From the NCBI GenBank assembly GCA_947000775.1, contig CAMQGK010000253.1, positions 62,001-126,000 of the forward strand: DNA of 64,000 nucleotides. Reading direction: 5' to 3'. Shown in pieces: positions 25,262 to 36,640 of this stretch (within the stretch, counting starts at the first letter, position 1; every line of letters starts with the position of its first letter). The translations under genes and the position numbers were made by a program. The notes below the pieces were generated by a model. That model made no database searches. It saw only the letters and a list, made by a program, of their open reading frames with translations, and was not told the DNA's origin. This stretch comes from Pterois miles. Its lineage: Eukaryota > Chordata > Actinopteri > Perciformes > Scorpaenidae.

Positions 25262-28200
25262 CTTTATTCAACTCATAGGATTTTTTTTTAATTTAAGTGC
25301 ATTTCACAAAATTTCTAAACTTCTTCTAATATTGCTCAATCTTGTTCCCATTATTTCATGTACTGTGTGTCCCCGCTATCGAACCTGACCACCAGAGCGT
25401 AGATCTGTCTGCGCTGGCTGTAGTAGGGTTCAAACTTGCTGAAGAGGGAGTAGAAAAGGGGGACAACCAGGTTCATCAGAGACACCACAAAAGGAACCAG
25501 GAGAGTCTCTGCCTCCTGAAGCAGAGACCAGCTGGCAGCATCTGTTGCCCGCTATAAAGATAACAGATGGAGGTCAGCTCAAGATAGCGCTGGTCGGCGA
25601 ACACTGTGTGCAATGAAATGAATCAAACCCTGCACTGACGTTAAATGACTCGACACATTACTATCAGGAAGTTTCAAGCTCATGACGCATCCTGACACAG
25701 GTATTAAAGACTAAAATCCCATAAGGTACTACCATATACAGTTTCTCTACATGTGCAAACAAAAGGATCTGCAACTGTGCAGGTAAGGAGATTTTTCTCT
25801 AAATACTGGTTGTAATGGGACAATAAGTATTTTTCGCCCCTTTTTTCTGTTCTAAGTAATCTATATCAAACAAAAACAATTATTCCAATTTAACAATAAC
25901 ACTAATTATTCAGTCTTGACTTGTGTACCTCCTGTTCGTATTGAGAGAGATAATAAATGCTAGCTCCACAGCCAACAGCCAAGCCAGTGGAGAGGAGCCA
26001 GGAGCCCAGATGAACCCCAAAGTGCTTCAGCTTTTCAGAGAGGGTTAGCAGCTCCCTCTGGGCCTTCTCTGACAAAGACTCCTGGGGAGATGGCAAGAGG
26101 ACAAACATGGCATAATATGTCTTTAACCCTAGAACACTAACGTTAAAATAAGTCACACCATCACTAACGTTGGGTATATTTTACCCAATACAATATCCTT
26201 GATAAAAAGCAGTTTTATCAATTCGGGTAAATTCCACCCGTAAAATATGTTACTCTCTATCACTAAAGTCGGGTGAAAATCACCCGAACACATGCCTCCT
26301 GAAAAAAACATAGATGGGAGGAGGGAAACAAACATACAATTAATAACATCAGTAAGCAGCCTGAAGCTACCCAAGGACCCATGAAACTCAGACAATGGCA
26401 ACACAATGAAAATCACATAACAAGAATTGTGTGGGTGAAAATCACCCGACGTTAGTGTTCTAGGGTTAAACACAAATTACTGTCTGAGAAAGCTAAGTAT
26501 CTTAAATTTGTTGAAAGCTTAATGTGAAAACATCGCAGCTACAGCTGATCTAACTGTAACCACACATTTTAAAGTGAAAAATATGAATTAGTGGATATGT
26601 GCATATCATTCAGAGATGTATTTTATGACATGTAGGTGAGATGATCCTATAGTAAAACACCTCTCTCTTTCCTCACTTGGTGTCTTGATTGACAAAAGCG
26701 GGTTTGTAACACAGTAACAGTCACCTTGAGTTGGACACGTAGATTGTTCTTGCGCTGTCTCACTGCTCTCTCATTGGTCATACTAAAATCCCAGCTGCAC
26801 AGGAGCTGCCATGCGCCGTTTGAGGTTGGGTCTGCTAGTACATAGTTTTTCTTGAATGAGCTGGACATGCTGCGTGATGAAAACAGTTAACCCATTTCTT
26901 TCTATTCAAGCTACTGTTAACCTGAAGGACAATTAGATGGGTGAATTCAAGGAAATGTGCAACAAACCCAAAATATCATAGTTATACAGAATTGATAGAG
27001 TTGGACTGACCTGAAGATTAGTGCAATTCCACACAGAACCATGTAGACTGCTATTGTGAAGAAATAGGCCAACTGCATGTTGTACTCTACCAGACCCACC
27101 AGAGTTTCATTACTGTAGCCACCATAGTACATGACGGTGTACTGGAAGTAACCCTGGGGAAACCAAAACACATGTACTATGAACTGAAAAAAAAGCATTT
27201 TTGTTGAATATCTACATATTAATTAAACCCAGCTGTCATCTGAATCACGATTAATCCCATGATTGTCCATAGTTAATCACGATTAATCACACATTTTTAG
27301 TTTACTAAATAGATTTCCACTCTAATGAACTATTATATAACAAATATGACAAATGTCACTCCTCTATATCTTTACATACACAATAGTTGTTTGCTGCTAT
27401 ATTAATGCTCTGGATATTGTACAGAGCACCTTTAATGTTACTCATGTAAATTAATCCATTGTTTATACTAATATTGATTAGAGCAGCTTTAAGTTGCACA
27501 ACGATCTGATTTAAAAAAAATAATTGACTGACTGTGGATTGATTGTGGCTGGGGTACGTAGTGTGTTAAGAGCCTCCACTTACAGCTCCAGTCAGTATCT
27601 CCAGTCCTCTGAAGCTCACGTTCGGAGGTATGTTGGGGGAGGGGTCATAAACAAGCAGCGGGATGGTGATGAAACCAAAGTTGACCAGGAAGGAGAAAAT
27701 GTTGAACACGAGCAGCCACTTGAGGAACACGAAATAGGAGAGGACGCTGGTGCCAAACTTGCCACCAATCTCTTTCATGATTCCTTGCCACAGCGCCAGG
27801 GTCTGCCTGGCCGACCTGATACTGTAGCCGCACCTGCGGAAAGACTGGGAGAACAGCTTGTGACACGTATGGCAAACAAACACAGCTTATGAATCAGACG
27901 GAGTCCACTCAAAATGAGTTGTTTAAGTGTGGCATTGAAGCATTACTGACCAGTGACACATTCTCAGAGCAATCTGCAAAACATGTGAACTGACGAGATT
28001 GCTTGGAGGACTTGAACGCCAGCACTTGGCTCCTGTGGAGACAATTTGGAACATAATTTGGTGTGATAATGACATTAGTGCCTTAAAAATCTATATGGCC
28101 TGATAAATTAGAAGAATTGTGACAGAACGTTGCAAAAAAAAAAAAAAAAAAACTTTGGACCTCCCGTGATTTGAGTTATTTCTCGTGCCTTAACAAGTCT

Positions 28201-31200
28201 TTTCCCCAAGTGATCAATATTGCAACACAGTACCACCCTGTCTTTGCAAACAGAACCCTTATTTTATGGTTCCCAGTACGGTGTAATGGTTAACCTGGAA
28301 TGACGCTTACAAGGAAGTTTATCACTTTAACTGCTTGTCAGTGAAAACCCACCTGATATGTTTTTTCTCGTCAAAGCTCATTGGAAGGTCTCGAATGGCC
28401 CGAATTCGGTCTCGTGTTGACAGGGCAACGAGCTCCTTGACCAGGTTCTGTTCGTCTGTCAGACGCAAGATAACAAGATAAGCTCTCCCTATTATCTTAC
28501 ACCGACTACCATGCAGAATAGAGATCAGGTGTCACACTTCTCATGACAGGCTCTTACCGTTCTCCATCTCGTTCCTGATGGCATCCTCCGTGAAGGCTGC
28601 ATGGGCTGGATCGCCGTTAGGAAACATGCTCATCCGTCTCCTTGTCAATCCCCTCCATCTCATTGTCATGTTACCTGGACGAACAGAGAGAAGAATGTGT
28701 TTTGTTGTACAGCAGTGATCGCCACAAAATTTTCCAGTGAGCTTGATCTGGGTGAACCTACAAGGCAGATGGGAAATACAGAAGGACAGTCATCAAGGTT
28801 TTAAATACAACACCTGTAGTTTCTTGCACATCTAAACATTTACTCTCCCACCACAGCTTGACAGAGACTTACTTCTGTCTCTTTATATTTTCCTGATTAA
28901 CTACTGCATATAAATCTTTGTGTATCACCAACTGTAAATACACTGACTGGCTGTACAGCTGATAGCAGTGCAACACAGTATATGAGAGTAATGTAGGTGC
29001 TATTGTGCCACTGACATTAAGCTACATTATCTTAACTCCTGATTAAACCTATGATACTGTAGTTGTTGGCACCGCAGCTCAAGTCGGATTATTGTTACTA
29101 AAGTGACTGCAATTAACAAGTAGTATTACAGTGTAATTGAGTATTTTGAATAAGTTGTATTCTAACAAAACTAAGAGTCTGCAGCCATGCTAGTGGCTCT
29201 GTGAGTCTGTAGGCTATTTAGACAAAGAGTATAGAAGCAAAGAGGTGAAACTTTGTAATGCTGTCGCCATTTTGCAATGAAAACGCCAATGTGTTGTGCC
29301 ATAGCATATCCCTTATTGAACTTGCTATGTCCCAAACATTTTAAAATTCACTAATAGCTGAGTCTGAAGTTATTTTCTGTAATGAACATGCATCAGACCC
29401 AAAGGACTGCACCGCCCTGCATGTTCATAAGACATATCGGGTTCGGCCAGCTTCCTGCTCGCTGTATGCAGCTGTAATAATGGATATATTGGCTGTAAGT
29501 CATCACTTTTATTACCTCATAGTACACCCATGGGCTGCATGCTGTAAGCCTGTACTGTGGTAGATGTAATCCCATCTTTGTTCCCAAACAACCGACTATT
29601 GGCCAGTAGCTAGTAGTGCTAGTAGCATGACATAAACAGAATTTAGTTGTAGGCTATCTACTAATGCAGGGCAAAATCACAGGGTACAGTCACTTATACA
29701 TCCATGGTCTGAGGTCTATTTGACATCTATTTTGGAGGTCCCTGACCTGGAAAAAGTTTGAGATTACTCCCAAAATCTGTGTGTTGGACTTTTCTAACTT
29801 CCTTATATCCATCGCTCACTTTATGCTCCTCTGGGAAACAGCAGAGCAAAAAAGTAAGAAAAATAAATAGTAATAGCTCTAATAGTATGCATATAGTTCA
29901 ACACAGGCCATTTTGGTAGAGACATAAAGATAGTGACAATAGAATAGAAATCATTTATTAAAGATGCTTGTCTTTGGCTGTTGCCCCAGCATCATAACAT
30001 ATCATGATATTTTCTGAGATCTGATTTTATGAACTGCTTATTAGATTTGGCACAGGTATTACACCAAATGCCTGTCCTGACACAGCCCCCCCCATTCACA
30101 GCGCCTGGGGGGGGGGGGGTACATGCTTTGGTATCGAACACGAACATGGGGAGATCATGCAAACTCCACACAGAAAGGCCCTGCCCAGACCACATACTTG
30201 CCAACCCTCCCGATTTTCCCTGTTTTTCATTGTCCTCTCCCAGTCACAATTGTCCCGAATTTCTCCCGATTACTGACAAATTTTCACACCTTTTTTTCCC
30301 TTTTTATTATCACAATGTTTTTCTGCCAGTGTGAAGCCTTACTGTTTCCACCCAGACAACAGTACAGCTGCACCTGATGTTGTTAACTGCTCACAACACA
30401 GCTCAGTTTGAGCTGAGCTCGCGGCACATCACAAAGCCCAGCGCTCGAAGCTGGGTTTCGCTCGACACAGCGAAACTCTGTCGTGGCGCAAAATCATGGG
30501 TTTCAGAGTGCAGTGATGCCATTGTAGGGCTTTGTCTGAAAGGACCTTCAACGAGTGGGAAACTGAGAGAGAAATGGAGCGTACTAAAGCCAGAAATACT
30601 CAAGCAGGGGCACAAAAACAAATGAATGAATGACTAAAAAGTTATGAATTTGTTCATGCCAGAGATTCACAAATGTTCACGCCAGAGTGGCAAATTAATC
30701 AATATTTTTTTCCTGAGAATTAAAAGTAAAATTTAAAGTATTTAAGATTAAACATGCTGTTGCAGTGTAGTTATTATATTGCTATTTTCACTCTTTAAAA
30801 GCCACCAGAATGCAGGAAACAAAGTCTCTGAAATACAAATTACTCTGGGGGAGGATCCTCAGACACCACGCTTTGCTTTTGAAATCCTCCCTAATTTTCA
30901 AGTCTCAAGGTGGGCGAGTAGCCAGACCATGAATTGAAGTCTGGGCCTTGTGCTGTCCTTCTTGCTGTTCTTGCTGTGAGGCGACAGTACTAACTGCTGC
31001 AGCACCATGTCGCCTGCAAGCTAAATTCATGATCAGTAATTGTACAAAGTTTTAGTTACAGCAGGAATGACACAGGGCACTAATTTAAGATTATGCCCTT
31101 CAGATTAAGACAACCTTTTCCCCACAACCACCTTCCTTCTGTTTTATTTTCTTAACCAACTTCCTTGTCTTCCCCCCTTCATTTGATGTTGTGTATAGAC

Positions 31201-31317
31201 TCCATTAATAATTATCCAATAAGACTTTGCTGAGTTGATTGATTACCAGAGTCAACAAGTCAACATGAATGTCACATTTATTTTCGATCATTGTCTTGCA
31301 ATGCACTTAACAACTTG

Positions 31318-31387
<70 letters not shown>

Positions 31388-33694
31388 CGATATCATAGCA
31401 ACAGAGCTTACAATAACAGTGAAAAGAAACTATCATCTATAGAGTAAAAATGATTACCTGACACTGCAGAGGGAAGGCGGACAGAGGGTGACCGATCGTA
31501 CTGAGAGTCAGGTGGGATTTGGAAGGTACTGTGATCTGAATGAAAGTGAGGAGTAGAGGTATCAACAGAAGTGTCACTGGGCAACACACAGAGGCATAAA
31601 TACAGGCATACAGAGCCAAACAACATAGTCTAAGTAGCAGGTAAGTAGGTAGTAAGTAGCCCACACCAAATAATGTCGCTTTTTCTCTATGATTCAGTAC
31701 AAAGAGCAGAAATCAAAATATGCACACAGGCTTAATATTGTTCTATAGTTCAATAGATTTCACTTGGTCCACTCACTGAGGTCTTGCTGCCATGACGGAC
31801 TCCCAGGGCGCGTTGAGATGAAGCCCATGGGGATGCTTTCGCTCCCCCTCCAGCTCTCCTCCTGCCAGCCCTCCCAGGGCACTCTCCCCACAGCGTCATC
31901 CCTGCTGGTCTGACCAGTCGATGAGTAATGCACATCTGTCCTCTCAGTCCTGGCGTAAGGGTTAGTGTGGTGGGTTTTGCTGGACCTAGACACCACACGG
32001 AGCAAATACTATGTGACTTGAAAGATTGATGCTGCAGTGAGTAGAATTAGAGCAAAGTCGTTTTTAATAAAACGGTCACTATATCCTGAGAGTAGTGCAT
32101 GAGACAAGTGATCTGAAAAAAAAATCATGTGTCTCTGAGTCCTCCGGTGCTCCTAATGACATCAGCAAGATTTCACAGACCGAAGGAAAACAACCAATCA
32201 GAGCTGATCTGGAGCCTGCCGTCTCTGAGCAGCTGTCAATCGCTCACAAACTCTGATCAAACGGTCAAACTAGGCAGCGCTGATCACATATAGATCAATA
32301 TTCTGTTACTGTAATCCCTATTTCTCAAATCAAGTGTTCTGGTAGAAAACTATACTTCTGCACCTCCTCATGGCTCTGTCTTCAGGTTTTAGATAATCTA
32401 GCCTATAATGAGAGACTTTGATCAATCACAGGTCATTTCAGAGAGAGAGCGTTCCTATTGGCTGTTCATTCATCGGAGGTGGCTGTCAATCATTTGTGAA
32501 TGCAGATCAAACAGTCAAATTAAGCAGCTGATCAAATATAGATCAATATTCTGTTACTGTAATGCCTATTTCTAACTTTAAAAGTTCTCAGAAACATCTT
32601 GTAGTTACTGTTTAGCTGTAAAATGAGAAACTTTGTGACTGCAGCCATGTTGAGATCAGTTGAGGAAATACCAAGCACCGCCCATCAAAGTAAACCTTTT
32701 CATTTTACAGCTAAACAGTAACTACAAGATGTTTCTGAAAAGATTTGGGTAGAGAAATAGTCATTACAGAATATTAATCCATATTTGATCAGCTGCCTAA
32801 TTTGACTGATCTGCATTCACAAATGATTGACAGCCACTTCTGATGACTGAACAGCCTATAGGAACGCTCTCTCTCTGAAATGACCTGTGATTGGTCAAAG
32901 TCTCTCATTATGGGCTAGATTTAATCTAAAACCTGAAAACAGAGTCATGAGGAGGTGCAGACGTCTACGGTAGTTTTCTCCAAGAACACTTGAATTACAA
33001 AATGCTGAAAGGTTATTATGGATTTTTTTGTCCAATCATGCCAAAATATTCTGCCTACTGAAGGTTTAATCATTGAGGTCATGCTGTTTGTGTTTCTGAC
33101 ACTTCTGAGCACCAGGGTTATCAGTTCAAGATAGGAACTGTAATGTCAATTATGACCACAATCTGATAGAGAGGTCTGACTAATCTGGAGATGAGGTTTT
33201 CTCCCGCGGGTAATTATAAGGATATAATATCCAACAAGGAAGTGCAGAAGTAAGTTTCTGAGTAGAGACCAAAAGAATAATGTATTTGTCTCTTAGTTTA
33301 CTGTGTTTTTTTTTTTTTTTTTTTTTTGTTTTAGAAACATTACTAAGTCTTTAGATCCTAAAGTTTTTACCCAAAAGGCGAAATAAATTGAGTCAGTGTT
33401 ACAGCCCGGGATATAGCCAGGGTAAATAACACACACTGTCTGCTGCTTGAGGACATCCTGTTCATTCTTTCACAGCACATTACATGCCCTTTGATTACAA
33501 GTACGAACAACACGCAGCACTGAAACACACTCCTTGGTCAATTAAAATAAGGAAAGGGAGTATTTCTGGATAAATGGTTAACTGCTTTGAAGATAAATCA
33601 CATTTTATGTTATTACTACAAACCTATCAATTTCCAGAGTCTCGCTGTCATGGTAGGCAGGGTTGAAAAATCCTCCGTTGCTGTAACTTGTCAT
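19179..33694 (-). CDS. tmc5: Transmembrane channel-like protein 5
   Basis: TMC proteins are ten-pass membrane proteins related to anoctamins; TMC5's role is poorly known. Exons in transcription order (given low-high): 33624-33694, 31764-31985, 31458-31576, 28558-28674, 28353-28455, 27951-28032, 27584-27844, 27011-27153, 26725-26869, 25929-26081, 25385-25551, 24687-24762, 23668-23765, 23492-23587, 23330-23405, 22670-22803, 22329-22502, 20076-20154, 19849-19941, 19179-19757. Phases agree throughout, giving 995 residues (human about 1006). The TMC signature CWESMVGQALYRL begins at residue 554; STRDRIRAIR and IGGKFGTSVLSYF support TMC5. The N-terminal 170 residues are polar, as in mammalian TMC5. 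The tail (804-995) has six degenerate ALIQAMxARQ repeats that I do not recall in mammals. The start at 33694 and the second exon's donor are uncertain. It is divergent from tmc7. Confidence 0.92.
20321..20564. mobile_element. MITE with inverted ends, tmc5 intron
   Basis: The left end GGCTGAACAAAAATATAAAC is mirrored at the right by GTTTATATTTTCGTTCGGTG with few mismatches, about 240 bases apart. I recall this terminal motif as a very common teleost MITE. There is no coding capacity. Confidence 0.75.
21197..21385 (+). repeat. Interspersed repeat (family K), forward copy
   Basis: This segment matches the reverse complement of 29393-29585 at about 80% by eye, sharing TTACAGCCAATATATCCAT and TATGAACATGCAGGGC. 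Both copies lie in tmc5 introns in opposite orientation. Confidence 0.75.
23920..24665. mobile_element. Foldback element (family D), copy 1, tmc5 intron
   Basis: Related copies lie at 32062-33070 and 59283-60455. The interior is itself inverted: GCTGTAAAATGAGAAAGTTT near 24220 faces CAAACTTTCTCATTTTAGAG near 24305. The ends include CCTCCGGTGCTCCTAATGGC on the left and TTCTGCCTACTGAAGGTTTA on the right. It carries several CCAAT-like strings. No transposase frame is present. Confidence 0.8.
24815..25215. mobile_element. Palindromic MITE, tmc5 intron
   Basis: The left part (ATATGAAGCCGGAGCCAGCA, GGTTAGCTTAGCTTAGCAT) is mirrored by the right part (ATGCTAAGCTAACTAAGCTA, CTTCAGCTTCATATT). This terminal GCTTAGC-rich foldback is frequent in teleosts (recall). 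It is followed at once by the GATA microsatellite. Confidence 0.7.
25218..25261 (+). repeat. (GATA)n microsatellite
   Basis: About eleven tandem AGAT/GATA units lie in a tmc5 intron, next to the palindromic MITE that ends near 25215. Confidence 0.95.
26123..26469. mobile_element. piggyBac-type MITE with TTAA target duplication
   Basis: The element is bounded by TTAA at 26123-26126 and 26466-26469. Inside these lie exact 17-bp inverted ends, CCCTAGAACACTAACGT and its reverse complement. A TTAA duplication is the hallmark of piggyBac transposition (established). The 347-bp element has no transposase. Its interior carries several short palindromes of the form CGGGTGAAAATCACCCG. It lies in the tmc5 intron between exons 25929-26081 and 26725-26869. 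Confidence 0.9.
27230..27480. mobile_element. Fragment of the family B (701-bp hAT-like) element
   Basis: AATCACGATTAATC-rich sequence resembles the left part of the complete copy at 44734-45434. Both ends are missing. It is in a tmc5 intron. Confidence 0.5.
29393..29585 (-). repeat. Interspersed repeat (family K), inverted copy
   Basis: This is the reverse complement of 21197-21385 with about 80% identity by eye. It lies in the long tmc5 intron between exons 28558-28674 and 31458-31576. Confidence 0.75.
30086..30300. repeat. C/G homopolymer pair and adjoining repeat fragment
   Basis: A CCCCCCCC run and a G run of about 13 bases flank a short AT-containing spacer. Just downstream, CCAACCCTCCCGATTTTCCC resembles a frequent teleost repeat (recall). 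It is in a tmc5 intron and non-coding. Confidence 0.4.
31320..31384 (+). repeat. (GT)n microsatellite
   Basis: About 32 uninterrupted GT units lie in the tmc5 intron just downstream, in gene orientation, of exon 31458-31576. Confidence 0.97.
32062..33070. mobile_element. Foldback element (family D), copy 2, tmc5 intron
   Basis: This is the longest uninterrupted copy of the family at 23920 and 59283, in the same orientation. It contains an additional internal duplication: the stretch around 32360-32560, with CCTATTGGCTGTTCATTC, is mirrored around 32800-32880. The whole element is strongly self-complementary. Confidence 0.8.
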
Positions 33695-34291
33695 GAGATC
33701 CTTCAATTTGATCCTTTTCGCTCTTCTTTGGAGACAACGACAATCCTTCAGCTCACACCGTGGCAGTCGCTCTTCAGTATGCTGACGTTTATACAGTCCT
33801 GTTCCAGTGAGACACTGTCAAAAACTTTCTTTAGATGACAAAGTGTTAGAAAATTAAGTGTATGCCTTCCTTACATGTTGTAGTGAGGCTTCAGTTGCCA
33901 GCTGTGTCAACTTTAATATAGCCTAAACATGAAGCAATATACGTGCCTTTCTGTGCTCAGAGTGACAGCTACATTGTTGGGGGGGGACCATGTGTAATTT
34001 AATCTCTTTGTCCCATCCTCATGTGTTCATCATTAATTCATATATTAGGTTTGGTTTCCACCACATGTAGGTTCTCATACAGAGCCACTGACGCATGGCA
34101 GAAATGGAAAATCTCAATAACAATTAACAGAAAACTACAGTCTGACAAATCAACAATGGAAAGAAAAAGCTCACACACTGAGATTATAAACAGTGTGTGA
34201 GTGGATATAGGCTGTCATTGATTTACTATACAATGCAGATAATGACAAATCTTGATAAACTATGTTCTGCTCTGTTGTCAAACCCGGCTTA

Positions 34292-34637
34292 CCTGATAAA
34301 TATGTGGTGATGGTGAGAGAATATACAGAAAGGATGTCCTGACAAAATGCTGTGGAGTGGCAGAAAAATGTCTTCTAGTCTTTGTCGCAGTCCATGCAGA
34401 CCAAGCCTGAGGAGTGACCTGCGAATCAGCCTCCTCCACCACCGTCACTGAGATAAAACCAAGCACTGTCTGGCTACCAGGAAGTGTGTGCTGAGCTGGT
34501 AAAGGTAAAAGTCCACTGCTTCGGATTAGGTCGTGTAGATCCCATGTGGATGCTTTGTATTGTGATATAATATTCAAACCACTAAGGTTGAAATTTAAGT
34601 GGCATCCAGGACTTAAGGGGGGTGTCCAAGAGTCCAT
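34292..34637 (-). other. Possible upstream (5') exon of tmc5, coding status unclear
   Basis: Read on the minus strand, an ATG at 34637 in good context (AACATGG) opens a frame of 115 codons that runs to a strong donor (ATCAG then GTAAGC) at 34292. The protein is not TMC-like, and no clean in-phase acceptor before the exon at 33694 was found. It may be a 5' UTR exon with a chance frame, or an unrecognised N-terminal extension. Confidence 0.3.
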
Positions 34638-34883
34638 GTTGTATCTGCTGTACGTTTACCTGTGGTGGTGCTTAGAGACTGAAGCTGTCTGCAGATATAC
34701 AAGGCAATGACTGAATAAATAGACAAAAAAAATTCCCTCAGCAGGATAGCTATGCATACAGCACTCCGTTTTACAAGCTTTAAGCTGGATTTTTATTGTT
34801 TTGCATAACTAGTAAAGGAAACCACGCTCACATAAACATAAGATCTTTGATTCTCTATAAACATATTCATTTTTGCAGGATAT

Positions 34884-35281
34884 TTAAAGGCGACATATTA
34901 TGCATTAGTGCTTTTTTCCCTTTCCTTTAGTGTGTTATATAGTTTTTGTGCGTGTAAAAGGTCTGCAAAATTGCTAAGCCCACACCAAGGTTAGTTACTC
35001 TCCCCTCACAGAAGCCCTGCTCCTGAACTCTCCGAAACACTTCGCTTGAAGACCCAGCATTTCTTTCCGTAATGTTGTGACGTCACCAACTAACACACTT
35101 GCTAGCGGATAGTTTGGCAGAGTCCAAAGAGTTTGGTTCGATAGACCAATCACAACAGAGTGGGCCAACTGACCAATCAGAGCAGACTGGACTTTTTTTT
35201 TGTTGTTTATGTAATCATGTTTTAGTAGAAACCCCAAATACAAGTATGAACCTGAAAATAAGCAAAATAGGTCTTCTTTAA
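34884..35281. mobile_element. TTAA-flanked MITE in the tmc5-tmc7 divergent promoter region
   Basis: TTAA occurs at both ends (34884-34887, 35278-35281). Inside lie imperfect inverted ends, AAAGGCGACATATTATGC against the complement of GCAAAATAGGTCTTCTTT. It is about 398 bp without a transposase. The interior has TGACGTCA-like and CCAATCA motifs. This type is common in teleosts (recall). Confidence 0.7.
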
Positions 35282-36480
35282 TGCAATCTTGTTCTCTATC
35301 TTGAGATCTGAGTTTGCTTCTTCTTCTCATCTCTTCGCCATTTCCTCTTTTATTATTATTATTATTTTAAAGTTAAACATGTACTCCACTGCTTCTACAC
35401 ACTGGCTACTCAACAGGTGCAACAGGTGTACCACTGTTCAACATACTTGAATAAACAGCAGTATGTACCTTTTTGGACGTAAGGAACTATAACTTACATT
35501 GTCACTTCCTGATAGCATCTTTGTCGGTTGGAGACATGTAACCATGGTAACCTGTGCCAACTTCTTGTGACCAAAATGACATTCAACGCCTGAATTAATT
35601 TTAAATATATATTACGCCAATAGCAAAGTGGAATCAGTTTAAGTGTCATTGATGTTACAGAGCTGTCCATCAATGTCCGTTATGAACGATGTTATTACTG
35701 CTGCATTGCATTGTGGGATATTTATGCTGCTGTTTATATTTATGCTGCTGTCTAGCGTTGCATACTGTAATATTTCACCAGAAATATTATGTTATTTGAG
35801 TACTATTGGTTTCATCCTAAGTTTTCAGACATTAAAATATCTCACATACTGTTTCACTGAACTAAATAACATGTTAATATGGAATTTTGGACACAATTGT
35901 CAATCTGTAAAAACACCTGTACAATGTACATTTGAGAAAAATAACTCTGATGATGTCATCAGGGTTAAAGTTGCATTATGGGAAATGTAGGATGCAGTGA
36001 TTTTAAAGATTTTAGCAACCAGCATTTAGCAACCAAAACTCAAACTCTGCTCCATCAATTTTAACAGCTCTTCTTTTTAATGTCTTTTGCAAGTACTCAG
36101 ACTTTGTTTAAGAACAAAACTAAAACAGTGAGTACCCTTTAATCATTTCACACCAACTATTTCATTTTTTTCAGCAGTCTATCACAACTTGATACAGTAG
36201 AGAGAGAGATTAAAGATATTAATACACATTTTAATTCATTTAAATTATTTATATTTAAAGCAGGAAAAGTAGACGGAATTAAACTAGGAAAAAACAGGAG
36301 GATTGATGCCACATTTTAAAAATGTTGAGTTTTGCTGAGTTTATCGTCAGAATTAGTATTTTTTTTTCCACATGAATTTAACTATTTTCTGTATAACTGT
36401 TAGCTACGGAAATAAAATGACATAAAAACTGTTAGGTAGGAAATAAAATGACATAGAAACTGTAATATGAGCATGATGTG
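35282..36480. other. Intergenic stretch between divergent tmc5 and tmc7
   Basis: A/T-rich sequence with no gene recognised. C+G content rises after about 36480, where the tmc7 5' region begins. It probably contains promoter elements for one or both genes (inference from head-to-head layout). No TATA box stands out. Confidence 0.4.
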
Positions 36481-36640
36481 GTGAGATGTCTGAGTCGCTC
36501 CTGTATCCACATCCAGGAAGTCGTCTCTGGGAGAGGCTGCGTTGTCCTCCTGACAGCGGAGAGAGTCAGCTCCCATGGACGAAGTCTGCTAATATTAACC
36601 AACAAATAACTATTTTTACTCTATTCAAAAAAGGGAAACG

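Noticed and set aside
27524..27892. 122-codon plus-strand frame
   Set aside because: Antisense of tmc5 exon 27584-27844, which carries the conserved TMC sequence on the minus strand.
31750..32005. Alternative frame (LTLTPGLRGQ-like) over tmc5 exon 2
   Set aside because: The overlapping frame (SSKTHHTNPYARTER) joins in phase to the upstream exon and resembles the polar N-terminal region of TMC5. This frame does not.
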